This document shows, one piece after another, positions 17,315 through 25,821 of a DNA stretch of 49,327 nucleotides. The stretch lies in assembly GCA_017500855.1 (NCBI GenBank), contig JAFVYC010000004.1:1-49327 (forward strand), written 5' to 3'. A program made the position numbers and the translations under genes. Each line of letters opens with the position of its first letter. The first letter of the stretch is position 1. The notes beneath the pieces were generated by a model. That model saw only the letters and a program-made list of their open reading frames with translations, searched no databases and had not been told where the DNA came from. The stretch is from Clostridia bacterium. GTDB lineage: Bacteria; Bacillota; Clostridia; Christensenellales; CAG-314.

Positions 17315-17343
17315 GTATAAAACTTTTTTGTTTGAGCAAACTA
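17315..17343 (+). promoter_or_regulatory. Candidate sigma-F/G-type promoter of sigG
   Basis: GTATA (17315-17319), 14-base spacer, GAGCAAACTA (17334-17343). This resembles the Bacillus sigma-F pattern GYWTA-N15-GGNNANANTW with one mismatch and one base less spacing. sigG is known to be read by sigma-F in Bacillus subtilis. No sigma-A promoter is visible here. Confidence 0.45.
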
Positions 17344-17361
17344 GTCAAAACGGAGGTGTTT

Positions 17362-18132
17362 GTGAGAAGAAAAGTTATCATTTGCGGTGTAGACACAAGC
17401 GCATTACCAAAACTTACGCAAAAACAATCCAAAGAACTACTGCAAAAAATCAGTCAAGGCGACAAGGATGCTCGCACCTACTTCATCAATTGCAACATCA
17501 GGCTTGTGCTGTCGGTGGTGCAAAGGTATTCTTCCCACGGCAACAATTTGGACGATCTTTTTCAAATTGGTTGCGTTGGGCTGATAAAATCCGTCGACAA
17601 CTTCAACCCTCAGTTTGGCGTGTGCTTTTCCACCTACGCAGTGCCCATGATTGCAGGGGAAATTCGCCGTTACATCAGGGAATCCAACTCGCTTCGAGTC
17701 AGCCGTGGCATTCGAGATGTTGCCTATTTGGCGTTGAAAGCACGGGAAAAGTTGGAAAATGGGCAAGACGTTGTCAGTATCGACGACATTGCCGAAGAAT
17801 TGCAACTGCCTGTCTACAAAGTTTTGTACTGTTTGGATGCTGTGAGCGATCCAATTTCTCTGTCCGACCCTGTCTACTCCGACGACGAGGACAGCGTGGA
17901 GTTGCAAACGCACCTTGCCGACAAAACCGTTTCGGAAACTTCTTGGGTGGAAAACATTTGTTTGGAAGATGCCATCAACTGCCTAGACGAAAAGGAAAGG
18001 GCTGTAATTTTGAAACGCTATTTCCAAGGCAAAACGCAAAACGAAGTTTCCAAGGAAGTGGGACTCAGCCAAGCGCAAATTTCCCGAATAGAAAAAACTG
18101 CCCTTGGCCACTTGCACAACAACATGGTGTAG
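17362..18132 (+). CDS. sigG: RNA polymerase sporulation sigma factor SigG
   Basis: Late forespore sigma factor; it directs RNA polymerase to genes for spore DNA protection and germination. 256 residues against about 260 in Bacillus. The family N-terminus VIICGVDTSALPKL is present (anti-sigma binding segment), then region 2 (NIRLVLSVVQRY, LDDLFQIGCVGLIKSVDNF, FSTYAVPMIAGEIRRYIR), region 3, and region 4 (RAVILKRYFQGKTQNEVSKEVGLSQAQISRIEK, quoted in part). The start is GTG at 17362 with GGAGGTG at 17352-17358. ylmC follows, as in Bacillus. Confidence 0.95.
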   Translation: MRRKVIICGVDTSALPKLTQKQSKELLQKISQGDKDARTYFINCNIRLVLSVVQRYSSHGNNLDDLFQIGCVGLIKSVDNFNPQFGVCFSTYAVPMIAGEIRRYIRESNSLRVSRGIRDVAYLALKAREKLENGQDVVSIDDIAEELQLPVYKVLYCLDAVSDPISLSDPVYSDDEDSVELQTHLADKTVSETSWVENICLEDAINCLDEKERAVILKRYFQGKTQNEVSKEVGLSQAQISRIEKTALGHLHNNMV

Positions 18133-18180
18133 TGTGATATTTCAAGCGCACTTTGCATACATTGTGCAAAGGGGAAAATA

Positions 18181-18489
18181 TTGGAAACCAGTTATACAGA
18201 ACTAAGAACCAAGGACGTTGTCAACCTGTGTGGTGGCACAAAAATGGGCAAAATTTTGGACGTTATTTTTGACACAAACGGCAAAAACGTGTTGGGGCTT
18301 GTTGTGCCGGGCGAGCGAAAACTGTTCCGTCAAAACGAGGACATTTTTGTACCTTGGAAAAACATCACAAAAATTGGCGACGACGTCATTTTGATCAACT
18401 TGTCACTTTCCAATGCGCCTTGCGTTACCAAAGCAAAATGCAATTCCGAAGGTGATGTTGGCTCATTTTCCGACGAGGACGTTTTGTAA
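18181..18489 (+). CDS. ylmC: YlmC/YmxH family sporulation protein (PRC-barrel)
   Basis: A 102-residue protein of the PRC-barrel type: LRTKDVVNLCGGTKMGKILD then a strand-rich core ending WKNITKIGDDVILINL. Family members are small sporulation-linked proteins found beside sigG or mlpA; the molecular role is not established. Start is TTG at 18181 with AAAGGGG 7-10 bases upstream; no ATG fits. It is 48 bases after sigG and probably co-transcribed. The intergenic bases include an inverted repeat CTTTGCA...TGCAAAG. Confidence 0.85.
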   Translation: METSYTELRTKDVVNLCGGTKMGKILDVIFDTNGKNVLGLVVPGERKLFRQNEDIFVPWKNITKIGDDVILINLSLSNAPCVTKAKCNSEGDVGSFSDEDVL

Positions 18490-18796
18490 TATTTTTGTTG
18501 CTTTTTGACAAGATAACCACGAAATGCACGCTTTTGTGATATAATATGACTGACATAATAGTGTAAAAAGCAACACAATTATAACAAGACTATGCCTTGA
18601 AAAATCATCAAACCTTCTCAAAAGTAGTGCAAGTAGGTTGTTGCAAAAATTGCAATTTTGTTGAATTGTAGTTGCAATTTTGAAATTTCCGACAAAAATT
18701 ATAACATTTTCAAAAACGGCAAAAGAAAACTTTTGCCGTTAAATTTTGCGTTTGACTATTTTTAACAACAACTTTTCACTAAAAATACCGTTTGGT
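18490..18796. other. Non-coding AT-rich stretch after ylmC
   Basis: Contains an extended -10 element TGATATAAT (TATAAT at 18540-18545) without a properly spaced -35, a weak relative of the 19-bp dyad motif at 18542-18560, and a hairpin at 18715-18740. A short transcript from about 18552 to that hairpin is possible but unproven. No recognisable RNA gene. Confidence 0.4.
18715..18740 (+). terminator. Long hairpin after ylmC
   Basis: 11-bp perfect stem AACGGCAAAAG / CTTTTGCCGTT with AAAA loop. The plus-strand tail is TAAATTTT (weak); the minus-strand tail is TTTTTG. It could end ylmC or any short upstream transcript. Confidence 0.45.
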
Positions 18797-19113
18797 TCGT
18801 ACGTTTTTTATGCATTTTTCGTGACAAATTTTGTGTTATATTTTGCTTCTCTTGCAAATTTTGAGTTGCATTTTTCTACCTATCAAGCAAATTTTTGCGC
18901 CGTATTTTTTCTCAATAGCCAAGGATGGATTGTTTGCGGTTTGCTTGCCGTTTTGTTCGTATTTTTTTTAAGCATTTTTTGTGACAAATTTTGTGTTATA
19001 TTTTGCTTTCCTTGCAAATTTTGAGTTGTATTTTTCTAATTCTCAAGCAAGTTTTGCGCTGTAATTTTTCTAATACCCAAGGATGGCTTGTGTGCAGTTT
19101 GCTTGCCGTTTTG
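18797..19113 (+). repeat. Diverged tandem duplication, unit about 158-160 bases
   Basis: Unit 1 spans about 18797-18955 and unit 2 about 18957-19113. Shared runs include GTGACAAATTTTGTGTTATA (18821, 18981), CAAGGATGG and TTTGCTTGCCGTTTTGT. The copies differ by substitutions and small indels. Hydrophobic frames on both units fall in different phases, so coding is unlikely. Confidence 0.8.
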
Positions 19114-19334
19114 TCCTTTATTTTTGCAACTATCACAACTGCATTTGTCCTTGCAATTCTACTGATAGTGATACTGGTGTTTAGTTTCGCAAGTTGGTTT
19201 TTTTTATTTTTGATCTAGGTTTCTTGATATTTTGCTTAGGCTTGTTTTCTATCTCATTTTTAGTCCTAACACATTTCTAGTTCACACCTGTTGGTGCATT
19301 TGACACCATATTTTGCAATGTTTTGCATTTATAA

Positions 19335-19670
19335 AGTGCTTTTTTTAGCGATTATTGTCCAACCATCTTTTTCAAATTTACTGTTTTATCTATTCTTTTG
19401 CTATGGTTCTTGAACACGGCTACTGCGCACAAACTTTGCTTTTTGCAAACTGCATTTCAAATTGCGCAAAACACAAAATCTAACACCAAAAGCGCTTTTT
19501 TAGGGATTATCGTGCAACCATCTTTTTCAAATTGACGGTTTTATCTATTCTTTTACTAGTGTTTCTTGAACACGGCTGCTGCGCACAATCATTGCTTTTC
19601 GCAAACTGCAACTCAAATTGCGTAAAACGCAAAATCTAACACCAAAAGTGCATTTTTTAGCAATTTCGGT
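19335..19670 (+). repeat. Second tandem duplication, unit 156 bases, plus a partial third copy
   Basis: Copies start at 19335, 19491 and (partial) 19647, an exact 156-base period. Shared runs include CAACCATCTTTTTCAAATT, TCTTGAACACGGCT and AAAATCTAACACCAAAAG. It is unrelated in sequence to the duplication just upstream. The bases between the two arrays hold nothing I can assign. Confidence 0.85.
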
Positions 19671-19721
19671 GGCCAATTTCAACATCGTGCGTATTTATAT
19701 ATATTTTTTCTATGTAATTAT

Positions 19722-19750
19722 TTGCTTTTTTTTGTTCTTTTTGATATAAT
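19722..19750 (+). promoter_or_regulatory. Promoter of the rluA-like gene, predicting a leaderless mRNA
   Basis: TTGCTT (19722-19727), 17-base spacer with extended TG, TATAAT (19745-19750). The ATG is at 19757, only 6 bases after the -10, which is where transcription should start. No ribosome binding site exists between. Confidence 0.75.
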
Positions 19751-19756
19751 AGCCCT

Positions 19757-20605
19757 ATGCTTAAAGAAATTGTAGTCAAATCCAGGCAACTTTTGTCCGA
19801 TTGTATTGGCGAAAACACCGACCTGGGATATTATCGAATTCAAAAAGTCATCAAAGCAAGAAGCGTCAAAATCAACGGCGTGCGTGTTGGTGTAGACCAA
19901 AACGTAAACGCAGGCGACCTTGTTTGCGTGTACCTTGCCGACAGGGAAAAGGATGGCATCGAAGTGGTGTACAAGGACGACAACATTTTGGTTGTGAACA
20001 AAAGTGTTGGAATTGAAGTCACCGGCGAAGGCTCTTTGACGGAACGCATCAACAACATTTTGACGGATGCCGTTGCCGTGCCTGTTCACAGGTTGGATCG
20101 CAACACAATGGGCTTGGTGGTGTTTGCTCTCAACAAAACTGCCGAAAACGAACTGCTTGCTTCCTTCAAGGAAAGGGAAATTGACAAAACCTACAACTGT
20201 GTTGTCGTTGGCAAACCCAAGCAAAATGCGCAAAAACTCAAAGCATTTTTGTTCAAGGACGCCAAAAAAAGCATGGTGTACATTTCCGAAACGCAAAAGC
20301 AAGGCTATTTGCCCATAGAAACACATTTTCGTTTGGTAAAACAAATGGGCGAACTTTCTGTGTTGGAAGTAAAACTCATCACAGGCCGAACACACCAAAT
20401 CAGGGCGCACCTTGCACACCTCAAAATGCCCATTTTGGGGGATGGAAAGTACGGTATCAACAAAATCAACCGTCGCTACCGTGTCAAAACACAACTGCTT
20501 TGTTGCACCAAAATCATGTTCCACTTCAAGCAAGGTCCACTCAAGTACTTGGACAACAAAAGCGTGGTGTTGAACATCGATTTGTCGCAATACTACAAAA
20601 AGTAA
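19757..20605 (+). CDS. RluA/RluD-family pseudouridine synthase
   Basis: Converts uridines in ribosomal RNA (or tRNA) to pseudouridine. 282 residues. N-terminal S4-like RNA-binding part (IQKVIKARSVKINGVRV with VYL strand), then the catalytic domain: DNILVVNKSVGIEV, HRLDRNTMGLVVFALN with the catalytic Asp, KTYNCVVVG, LITGRTHQIRAHLAHLKMPILGD. Which RNA position it modifies cannot be told. The start at 19757 sits at the predicted transcription start, so the message would be leaderless. It heads a pair with the PPIase-like lipoprotein, 22 bases downstream. Confidence 0.9.
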   Translation: MLKEIVVKSRQLLSDCIGENTDLGYYRIQKVIKARSVKINGVRVGVDQNVNAGDLVCVYLADREKDGIEVVYKDDNILVVNKSVGIEVTGEGSLTERINNILTDAVAVPVHRLDRNTMGLVVFALNKTAENELLASFKEREIDKTYNCVVVGKPKQNAQKLKAFLFKDAKKSMVYISETQKQGYLPIETHFRLVKQMGELSVLEVKLITGRTHQIRAHLAHLKMPILGDGKYGINKINRRYRVKTQLLCCTKIMFHFKQGPLKYLDNKSVVLNIDLSQYYKK

Positions 20606-20627
20606 AATATTTATCAGAGGTAAAAAT

Positions 20628-21488
20628 ATGAAAAAGACACTACTTGTTGCACTTTGTGTACTTATGATTGTTGTGTTGTGTGGCTGTTCCACAGGTGGAT
20701 TTATGCCACGTAGCCAAGTCAACTCACTTGTGAAAAAGTACGGCACACCCGAAGCAAAAGTTACAATTTCCTACGTTGTGAACAACAAAACAATCAAATT
20801 GGATTTGTTCTACGATTTGCTTTTGGACAAAACCCCAATCACAGTTGTAAACTTCATCAACCTTGTTGAAGCAGGCTACTACAACAACACGCTTATCGAC
20901 ACAAACTTGTCCGGCGGTTCTTCCCACTACATGATTGGTGGCAGATACTACGCAAAGGACTTTGAAGAAACCGACGAAGAAGACAGAACACAAATTGTCA
21001 CAAAGTACTTCAATTGCCCTGCGCAACCACGTTTTGTTGGCGAATTCCAATCCAACTTCTACAAAGCGCCCAAAGCAACGGAAAAGGGTGACGACGGCTA
21101 CAGCAAGTTCGAAATGTTCTCTCTTGCAATGTACCACGGCGCAAACGTTGAAGATTTCGACAATGCAAACGGTGCAATCATCATTTCCACTTCGCAAGAC
21201 TACACCTTGAACTACAAAAACTACGCTGTTTTTGCACATCTCACAGGCGTTGAAATTTCCATCGACGGTGGCGAATCCACACCCTACACAAAGGTTCCTT
21301 CCTACGTTGTAGAAAACCTCATGGACATTTCCCGTTCCTACACACGCCCCGTGTACGAAAGTGAAGAAGAAGGCGCAAAGTCCACAAGCGTACTTATTTG
21401 CACTGCAAACATCACAATTGAGTCCATCGAAATGCTTGGAAACAGCGATTGGAGCAAGTTGCCCAAGAATTACGTCATTGCCGACTAA
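20628..21488 (+). CDS. Cyclophilin-type peptidyl-prolyl isomerase-like lipoprotein
   Basis: 286 residues; lipoprotein signal MKKTLLVALCVLMIVVLCGC with lipidated Cys20, so it faces the outside of the membrane. The mature part follows the cyclophilin layout: KLDLFYDLLLDKTPITVVNF (strand plus the P-x-T-V-x-NF helix), LVEAGYYNNT, then FSLAMYHG and NGAIIISTSQDYTLNYKNYAVFAHLTG. The usual FHRVI...QGGD active-site segment is replaced by a divergent one (TLIDTN...HYMIGG), so the catalytic Arg seems missing; it may be a chaperone or binding protein. Ribosome binding site AGAGGT. It ends in a strong terminator. Confidence 0.8.
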   Translation: MKKTLLVALCVLMIVVLCGCSTGGFMPRSQVNSLVKKYGTPEAKVTISYVVNNKTIKLDLFYDLLLDKTPITVVNFINLVEAGYYNNTLIDTNLSGGSSHYMIGGRYYAKDFEETDEEDRTQIVTKYFNCPAQPRFVGEFQSNFYKAPKATEKGDDGYSKFEMFSLAMYHGANVEDFDNANGAIIISTSQDYTLNYKNYAVFAHLTGVEISIDGGESTPYTKVPSYVVENLMDISRSYTRPVYESEEEGAKSTSVLICTANITIESIEMLGNSDWSKLPKNYVIAD

Positions 21489-21497
21489 TTGACACAC

Positions 21498-21526
21498 AGG
21501 CAACCCCTTGCGGTTGCCTTTTTATT
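21498..21526 (+). terminator. Terminator after the PPIase-like gene
   Basis: Stem AGGCAACC / GGTTGCCT, loop CCTTGC, T run. Only about 10 bases separate it from the next start codon. Confidence 0.9.
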
Positions 21527-21530
21527 TGAT

Positions 21531-22829
21531 ATGCTAAAAATTCTTTCTTGTGACAAAAACTCAATAGCCCAAAAAATTGGTTTGAAAAAGGACGACGTTA
21601 TCGTTGCTTTCAACGGCGAAGAAGCGTTGGACATGTTGGACGTTGCCTACTACGATTCGCAAAACACTTTCCAACTTACCGTCCTTCGTGGCGAAAAACA
21701 AATTTCCTTCAACGTCAAAAAGCCAACAGGCTACCCAATGGGATGGAATTTCTACGACGAGTGCTATATCGAGCCAAGATGGTGCGCAAACAAGTGTTTG
21801 TTTTGCTTCGTAGATCAACTTCCCAAGGGTCAACGCCCAACGTTGTACGTCAAGGACGACGACTGGCGTTTGTCTTTTGTTTCAGGCAACTACGTCACTC
21901 TCACAAATCTTTCGGAAAGGGATCTCAAACGCATTGTAGACAAAAAGTACTCGCCTTTGTACGTTTCCGTGCATGCCACCAACGACGAAGTGCGCAAAAT
22001 GCTACTTGGCAACCCTCGTGCTTTGCCCATCATGCCCCTTTTGCAAAAACTTGCGCAAAGTGGCATCACAATGTACACGCAAGTGGTGATGTGCCCCGAC
22101 CTCAACGACGGCAAAGTGTTGGAACAAACTGTAACCGACTTGATGACGTTGTACCCTGCAGTCAAAAACCTTGCAATTGTTCCCGTTGGATTGACAAAAC
22201 ACCGTTGTGAACTTTCCAAAATTCGCCCGGTAGACCAAGCCGTTGCCGAGCAAACCATCGATTTGGTAGAAAAGTTGGACAACGACTTTTTCCAACAACA
22301 CGGTCAACACTTTGCCTACTGCTCCGACGAAATGTACGTTTACGCAAAAAGGCAAATGCCAAACTACGAATTCTACGGCGATTTTGAACAGTTGGAAAAC
22401 GGCGTTGGGCTTGTTGCCGACACAAGGTACATGTTCGACCTTGCTTTTTCCGATGCTGTTGCCGAGCAACAAGGCAATTTCACAATTGTCACGGGCGTTT
22501 CGGCAACGCCTTTCATGCAAGAACTTGTAGACAAGGCAAAAAGCGCATTCCCCAAGTTGCAATGCAACGTTGTCACGGTGGTAAACAAGTTTTTTGGCGA
22601 ATCCGTCACAGTTGCAGGCTTGGTGGTGGGGCAAGACATCTTGCAAACACTTTCCAACACGCCAAACGTTGGCGACACGTTGCTTATTCCACGTGTTATG
22701 CTTCGGGAAATAGAAGACGTTTTTCTTGACGGAATGACGCTAGAACAACTAAAACAACAAACAGGCAAAAATATTATTGTAATTGCCGATGGCTACGAAC
22801 TTTGCCAGGCAATTTTGAGGTGCGAATAG
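21531..22829 (+). CDS. DUF512 / PDZ-like radical SAM protein
   Basis: 432 residues. N-terminal PDZ-like part (KIGLKKDDVIVAFNGEEALD), a partial radical SAM core with the 4Fe-4S triad C85-ANK-C89-LF-C92 (in RWCANKCLFCFVDQLPKG), and a C-terminal DUF512 region (VGLTKHR, VTGVSATPFM, PNVGDTLLIPRVMLR). The family is widespread in Clostridia beside der; its reaction is unknown. The start ATG 21531 is chosen by family alignment, but it has no ribosome binding site and follows a terminator by a few bases, so initiation is unusual. der begins directly at its stop codon. Confidence 0.88.
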   Translation: MLKILSCDKNSIAQKIGLKKDDVIVAFNGEEALDMLDVAYYDSQNTFQLTVLRGEKQISFNVKKPTGYPMGWNFYDECYIEPRWCANKCLFCFVDQLPKGQRPTLYVKDDDWRLSFVSGNYVTLTNLSERDLKRIVDKKYSPLYVSVHATNDEVRKMLLGNPRALPIMPLLQKLAQSGITMYTQVVMCPDLNDGKVLEQTVTDLMTLYPAVKNLAIVPVGLTKHRCELSKIRPVDQAVAEQTIDLVEKLDNDFFQQHGQHFAYCSDEMYVYAKRQMPNYEFYGDFEQLENGVGLVADTRYMFDLAFSDAVAEQQGNFTIVTGVSATPFMQELVDKAKSAFPKLQCNVVTVVNKFFGESVTVAGLVVGQDILQTLSNTPNVGDTLLIPRVMLREIEDVFLDGMTLEQLKQQTGKNIIVIADGYELCQAILRCE

Positions 22830-24152
22830 ATGATTAAACCATTGGTAGCAGTTGTGGGCAAGCCCAACGTTGGAAAATCCACCTTCTTCAACAAGGTGTG
22901 CGGTGGAAGAATCTCCATTGTTTCCGACATGCCGGGCGTAACCCGAGACCGTATATATGCCGATGCCGAGTGGCTTGGCAAAAAATTCACACTTGTAGAC
23001 ACAGGTGGTATTCAATTCAAAAGTGACGACGTGATGTTCCGTCACATCAAGGAACAATCGCAAATTGCATTGGAACTTGCCGACGTAATTTTGTTTTTCA
23101 CCGACTACAAGTCGGGTTTGACAAGCGAAGACTACGACATTGCAAGTTTGCTTCGCAAAACAAACAAACCTGTCATTCTTGTTGTAAACAAGGTAGACAA
23201 CTACATGGAAAGTGACCTGACCGACTTCTACTGTTTGGGATTTGGCGACTTTTTTGCCATTGCAGCCGAACAAAAACAAGGCGTGGGCGACTTGCTTGAC
23301 CAAGTCGTTTCCTACTTCCCCGAAACTGACGGCGAGGACGAAGATGCCGATGCAATCAAAATTGCCGTTGTTGGCAAGCCAAATGCAGGCAAATCTTCCT
23401 TGGTAAACAAAATTCTTGGCTACGACCGCACAATCGTGTCGGACATTGCCGGCACAACCCGTGACGCCATCGACACACCGTTTGAGTACAACGGCAAAAA
23501 GTACATCATCATCGACACTGCCGGTATGCGTCGCAAACGTGCCATCGAAAACGACAGCGTAGAGCAGTACAGCGTTATGCGTTCTCTAAACGCCATTCGC
23601 CGTGCCGACGTTTGCTTGATTGTGATGGATGCCAACGAAGGTTTGTCCGAACAAGACGTCAAAATTGCAGGTTTCATCCACGAGGAAGGCAAACCATCCG
23701 TCGTTGTTGTCAACAAATGGGACCTCATCGAAAAAGACACGCACACGGTGGAACGCTTCAAGAAGCAACTTTCCGTAGACCTTGCGTTCATGGATTACTT
23801 CCGCTACATCACGGTTTCGGCGCTCACAGGTCAACGTGTGGGCAAACTTATGGAAGAAATCAACTACGTCTATGCAAAATCCACCTTCCGTTGCCCAACA
23901 GGTATGCTCAACGACGTGCTTACCGATGCCGTTTCGGCTGTGGAACCACCTTCGCAAAGTGGCAGACGTGCAAAAATCAAGTACGCAACGCAACCAACAA
24001 CACAACCGCCAACCTACGTTATTTTCACAAACGATGCAAAATTGGTGCATTTTTCCTACCGCAGGTACTTGGAAAACTACTTGCGCCGTGCTTTCCAACT
24101 GGATGGCACGCCAATTCGCCTCATTTTCCGTGACGGTAACGACGAAGAATAG
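22830..24152 (+). CDS. der: Ribosome biogenesis GTPase Der (EngA)
   Basis: Double-GTPase needed for 50S subunit assembly; cytoplasmic, ribosome-associated. 440 residues, typical. First G domain with GKPNVGKSTF at 10-19, DTGG and NKVDN; second with GKPNAGKSSL near 184, DTAGMRRK and NKWDL; then the KH-like C-terminal domain (RAKIKYATQPTTQPPTYV). The ATG directly follows the DUF512 stop, with GAGGTG inside the upstream gene: an operon with likely coupled translation. Confidence 0.97.
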   Translation: MIKPLVAVVGKPNVGKSTFFNKVCGGRISIVSDMPGVTRDRIYADAEWLGKKFTLVDTGGIQFKSDDVMFRHIKEQSQIALELADVILFFTDYKSGLTSEDYDIASLLRKTNKPVILVVNKVDNYMESDLTDFYCLGFGDFFAIAAEQKQGVGDLLDQVVSYFPETDGEDEDADAIKIAVVGKPNAGKSSLVNKILGYDRTIVSDIAGTTRDAIDTPFEYNGKKYIIIDTAGMRRKRAIENDSVEQYSVMRSLNAIRRADVCLIVMDANEGLSEQDVKIAGFIHEEGKPSVVVVNKWDLIEKDTHTVERFKKQLSVDLAFMDYFRYITVSALTGQRVGKLMEEINYVYAKSTFRCPTGMLNDVLTDAVSAVEPPSQSGRRAKIKYATQPTTQPPTYVIFTNDAKLVHFSYRRYLENYLRRAFQLDGTPIRLIFRDGNDEE

Positions 24153-24161
24153 TTTTTTGAC

Positions 24162-25286
24162 ATGACAAACGTTCAAGATTTGCAAAAAGCCCTAAAAATG
24201 ACTGCATCAAAACCCGTTTCCAAGCAAATGGGTTTTTTGCGCATTTCGGCAAGAAAAGTACAACTGAAAAACGGCATTTTTTGGCAAGTGGAGCAGTTCA
24301 AAAACAATCAGGCTTTCCACCAAAACATTGCCGAGCACGATTTTTTGCAATGGTACCAACAAAACATTCAACCAAACTACAAGCAAGTGTGCTTTGTTGG
24401 GGAAAATTGGAGTGTCACCTACCTGTACTCCAACGGCAAATGCAAGCGTTTGGAGCAAAACAACGGGCTTTCCAAGCAAAATTTGTCGGCAAATCGCCAA
24501 AAGAACTACATTTTGCAAGAAGGTCAAAACATACCTGCATTTGTGGATTTGGGCGTGTTTACCAAGGATTTCAAAATTGTTCAATCCAAGTACGACAAGT
24601 TCAAACAAATCAACAGGTTCATTGAAATTGTTGACGATGCTTTCAAAACCTACAACAAGCAAAGTATCACAATTTTGGATTTTGGCTGTGGAAAGTCGTA
24701 TCTCACGTTTTTCATCTACTACTACTTTGCTGTGGTAAAGGGCGTCCAAGCCAACATCATTGGCTACGACCTCAAAGCCGACGTGGTGGAACATTGCAAC
24801 CAAATTGCGCAAAAGTACGGCTACACAGGCTTGAAATTTGTTGTTGCCGACGTCACCAAGGACAAACTTGAAGGCACCAACATCGACATGGTTGTGTCGT
24901 TGCACGCTTGCGACGTTGCCACCGACTACGCATTGTACTACGCAATTTCCAAGGGAGTCAAGCACATCTTTTCCGTGCCTTGTTGCCAACACGAAATCAA
25001 TTTGTCCATACAAAAGGGTGGCGAACTTGACTGTTTGCTCAACTACGGCATCATCAAGGAACGTGTTTCGGCGCTTTTGACGGACAGCATCCGTGCAATG
25101 CTTTTGGAAGACTGTGGCTACAGCGTGGACGTTTTGGAATTTGTTGACCTTGCGCATTCTCCCAAAAATTTGATGTTGCGCTGTTGCAAAACCAAGCAAC
25201 CAACTGCCAAAAACACGCCAAAAATCAAGCAACTGATGCAACAGTACCACTTTGAACAACGCCTTTTCGCTTTGCTCAACAAGTAG
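24162..25286 (+). CDS. SAM-dependent methyltransferase, Methyltransf_32-like
   Basis: 374 residues, cytoplasmic. An N-terminal part of about 165 residues of unknown fold (AFVDLGVFTKDFKIVQSKYDKFKQ) precedes the methyltransferase domain: ILDFGCGKSYLTFF at 171-184, IIGYDLKADVV at 199-209, SLHACDVATD at 246-255, and SVPCCQHE at 271-278, which are characteristic of this family. The substrate is unknown; related proteins are suspected RNA methylases. It follows der by nine bases and has no clear ribosome binding site, so translation is probably coupled. The conserved Clostridia order would place plsY/gpsA here. Confidence 0.8.
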   Translation: MTNVQDLQKALKMTASKPVSKQMGFLRISARKVQLKNGIFWQVEQFKNNQAFHQNIAEHDFLQWYQQNIQPNYKQVCFVGENWSVTYLYSNGKCKRLEQNNGLSKQNLSANRQKNYILQEGQNIPAFVDLGVFTKDFKIVQSKYDKFKQINRFIEIVDDAFKTYNKQSITILDFGCGKSYLTFFIYYYFAVVKGVQANIIGYDLKADVVEHCNQIAQKYGYTGLKFVVADVTKDKLEGTNIDMVVSLHACDVATDYALYYAISKGVKHIFSVPCCQHEINLSIQKGGELDCLLNYGIIKERVSALLTDSIRAMLLEDCGYSVDVLEFVDLAHSPKNLMLRCCKTKQPTAKNTPKIKQLMQQYHFEQRLFALLNK

Positions 25287-25614
25287 TGGGCTGTCAACCT
25301 GTTTGTTCAACACTCTGACGTTTATTTTGGCTTTGCAATATTTGCAATTTCACTTTTTTGAGTTAAATTTTCATTTAACCGTGCAACAAATCCCTTGTTT
25401 TGCACAGTTTTGTTGGCAAACAGCGCCAAAATTGTAAATTATGATTGTGTTAAACAATGCTTTTGCTACTAGCCCATAGTAATTCTGCTTATGAGTTAAA
25501 TAACAACCCAAAAGGTTGATGTTTTTGTGCAGTTTTGTTGCAAACAGCCCCAAAATTATATATCATCATTGGTAGCAATTTTTCAAACATCATGTATTGT
25601 AGAAATACCAACAC
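25287..25614. other. Non-coding stretch after the methyltransferase
   Basis: No gene. It carries two copies of a 34-base repeat (25402-25436 and 25527-25560) and ends at a strong terminator, so a short untranslated transcript or a long 3' end is possible. Confidence 0.5.
25402..25560 (+). repeat. Two copies of a 34-35 base direct repeat
   Basis: CAGTTTTGTTGGCAAACAGC-type sequence at 25402-25436 and again, slightly diverged, at 25527-25560, each continuing into CCAAAATT.TA. The 91 bases between are unrelated. Confidence 0.7.
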
Positions 25615-25644
25615 AACGCAATGGCAATCCGTTGCGTTTTTTTT
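25615..25644 (+). terminator. Strong intrinsic terminator before spoIVA
   Basis: 10-bp stem AACGCAATGG / CCGTTGCGTT (one G-U), CAAT loop, eight T. It is 330 bases after the last stop codon. Confidence 0.85.
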
Positions 25645-25821
25645 GTTTCGCAAATGTTGTGTAGCAACTTTTTTAACTGATGCTATATATACTTTTTATA
25701 GTAGGGTTTTATTGAATTGTTGCATAGTGGCAGATAGATAAGTAGATAAACATCGCAGATAAGTATGGTTGAAATTTTGCAACAAAACGGTTGTGTTTTG
25801 TTCTAGCAAAGTGTGTTGTTG

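Noticed and set aside
18155..18180. Sigma-F promoter before ylmC (GCATA and GGGGAAAATA)
   Set aside because: The spacer is 11 bases instead of 15, and the -10 would abut the TTG start; the purine run is better read as the ribosome binding site.
18505..18545. TTGACA and TATAAT after ylmC as a promoter
   Set aside because: The spacing is 29 bases, far from 17; only the extended -10 could work.
18542..18560. Sixth copy of the 19-bp dyad motif
   Set aside because: Only 14 of 19 positions match and the arms no longer pair; kept out of the count.
18746..19218. Two hydrophobic frames sharing a QGW.VC.LLAV segment
   Set aside because: The shared segment comes from the tandem duplication, the two frames are in different phases, and neither has a ribosome binding site.
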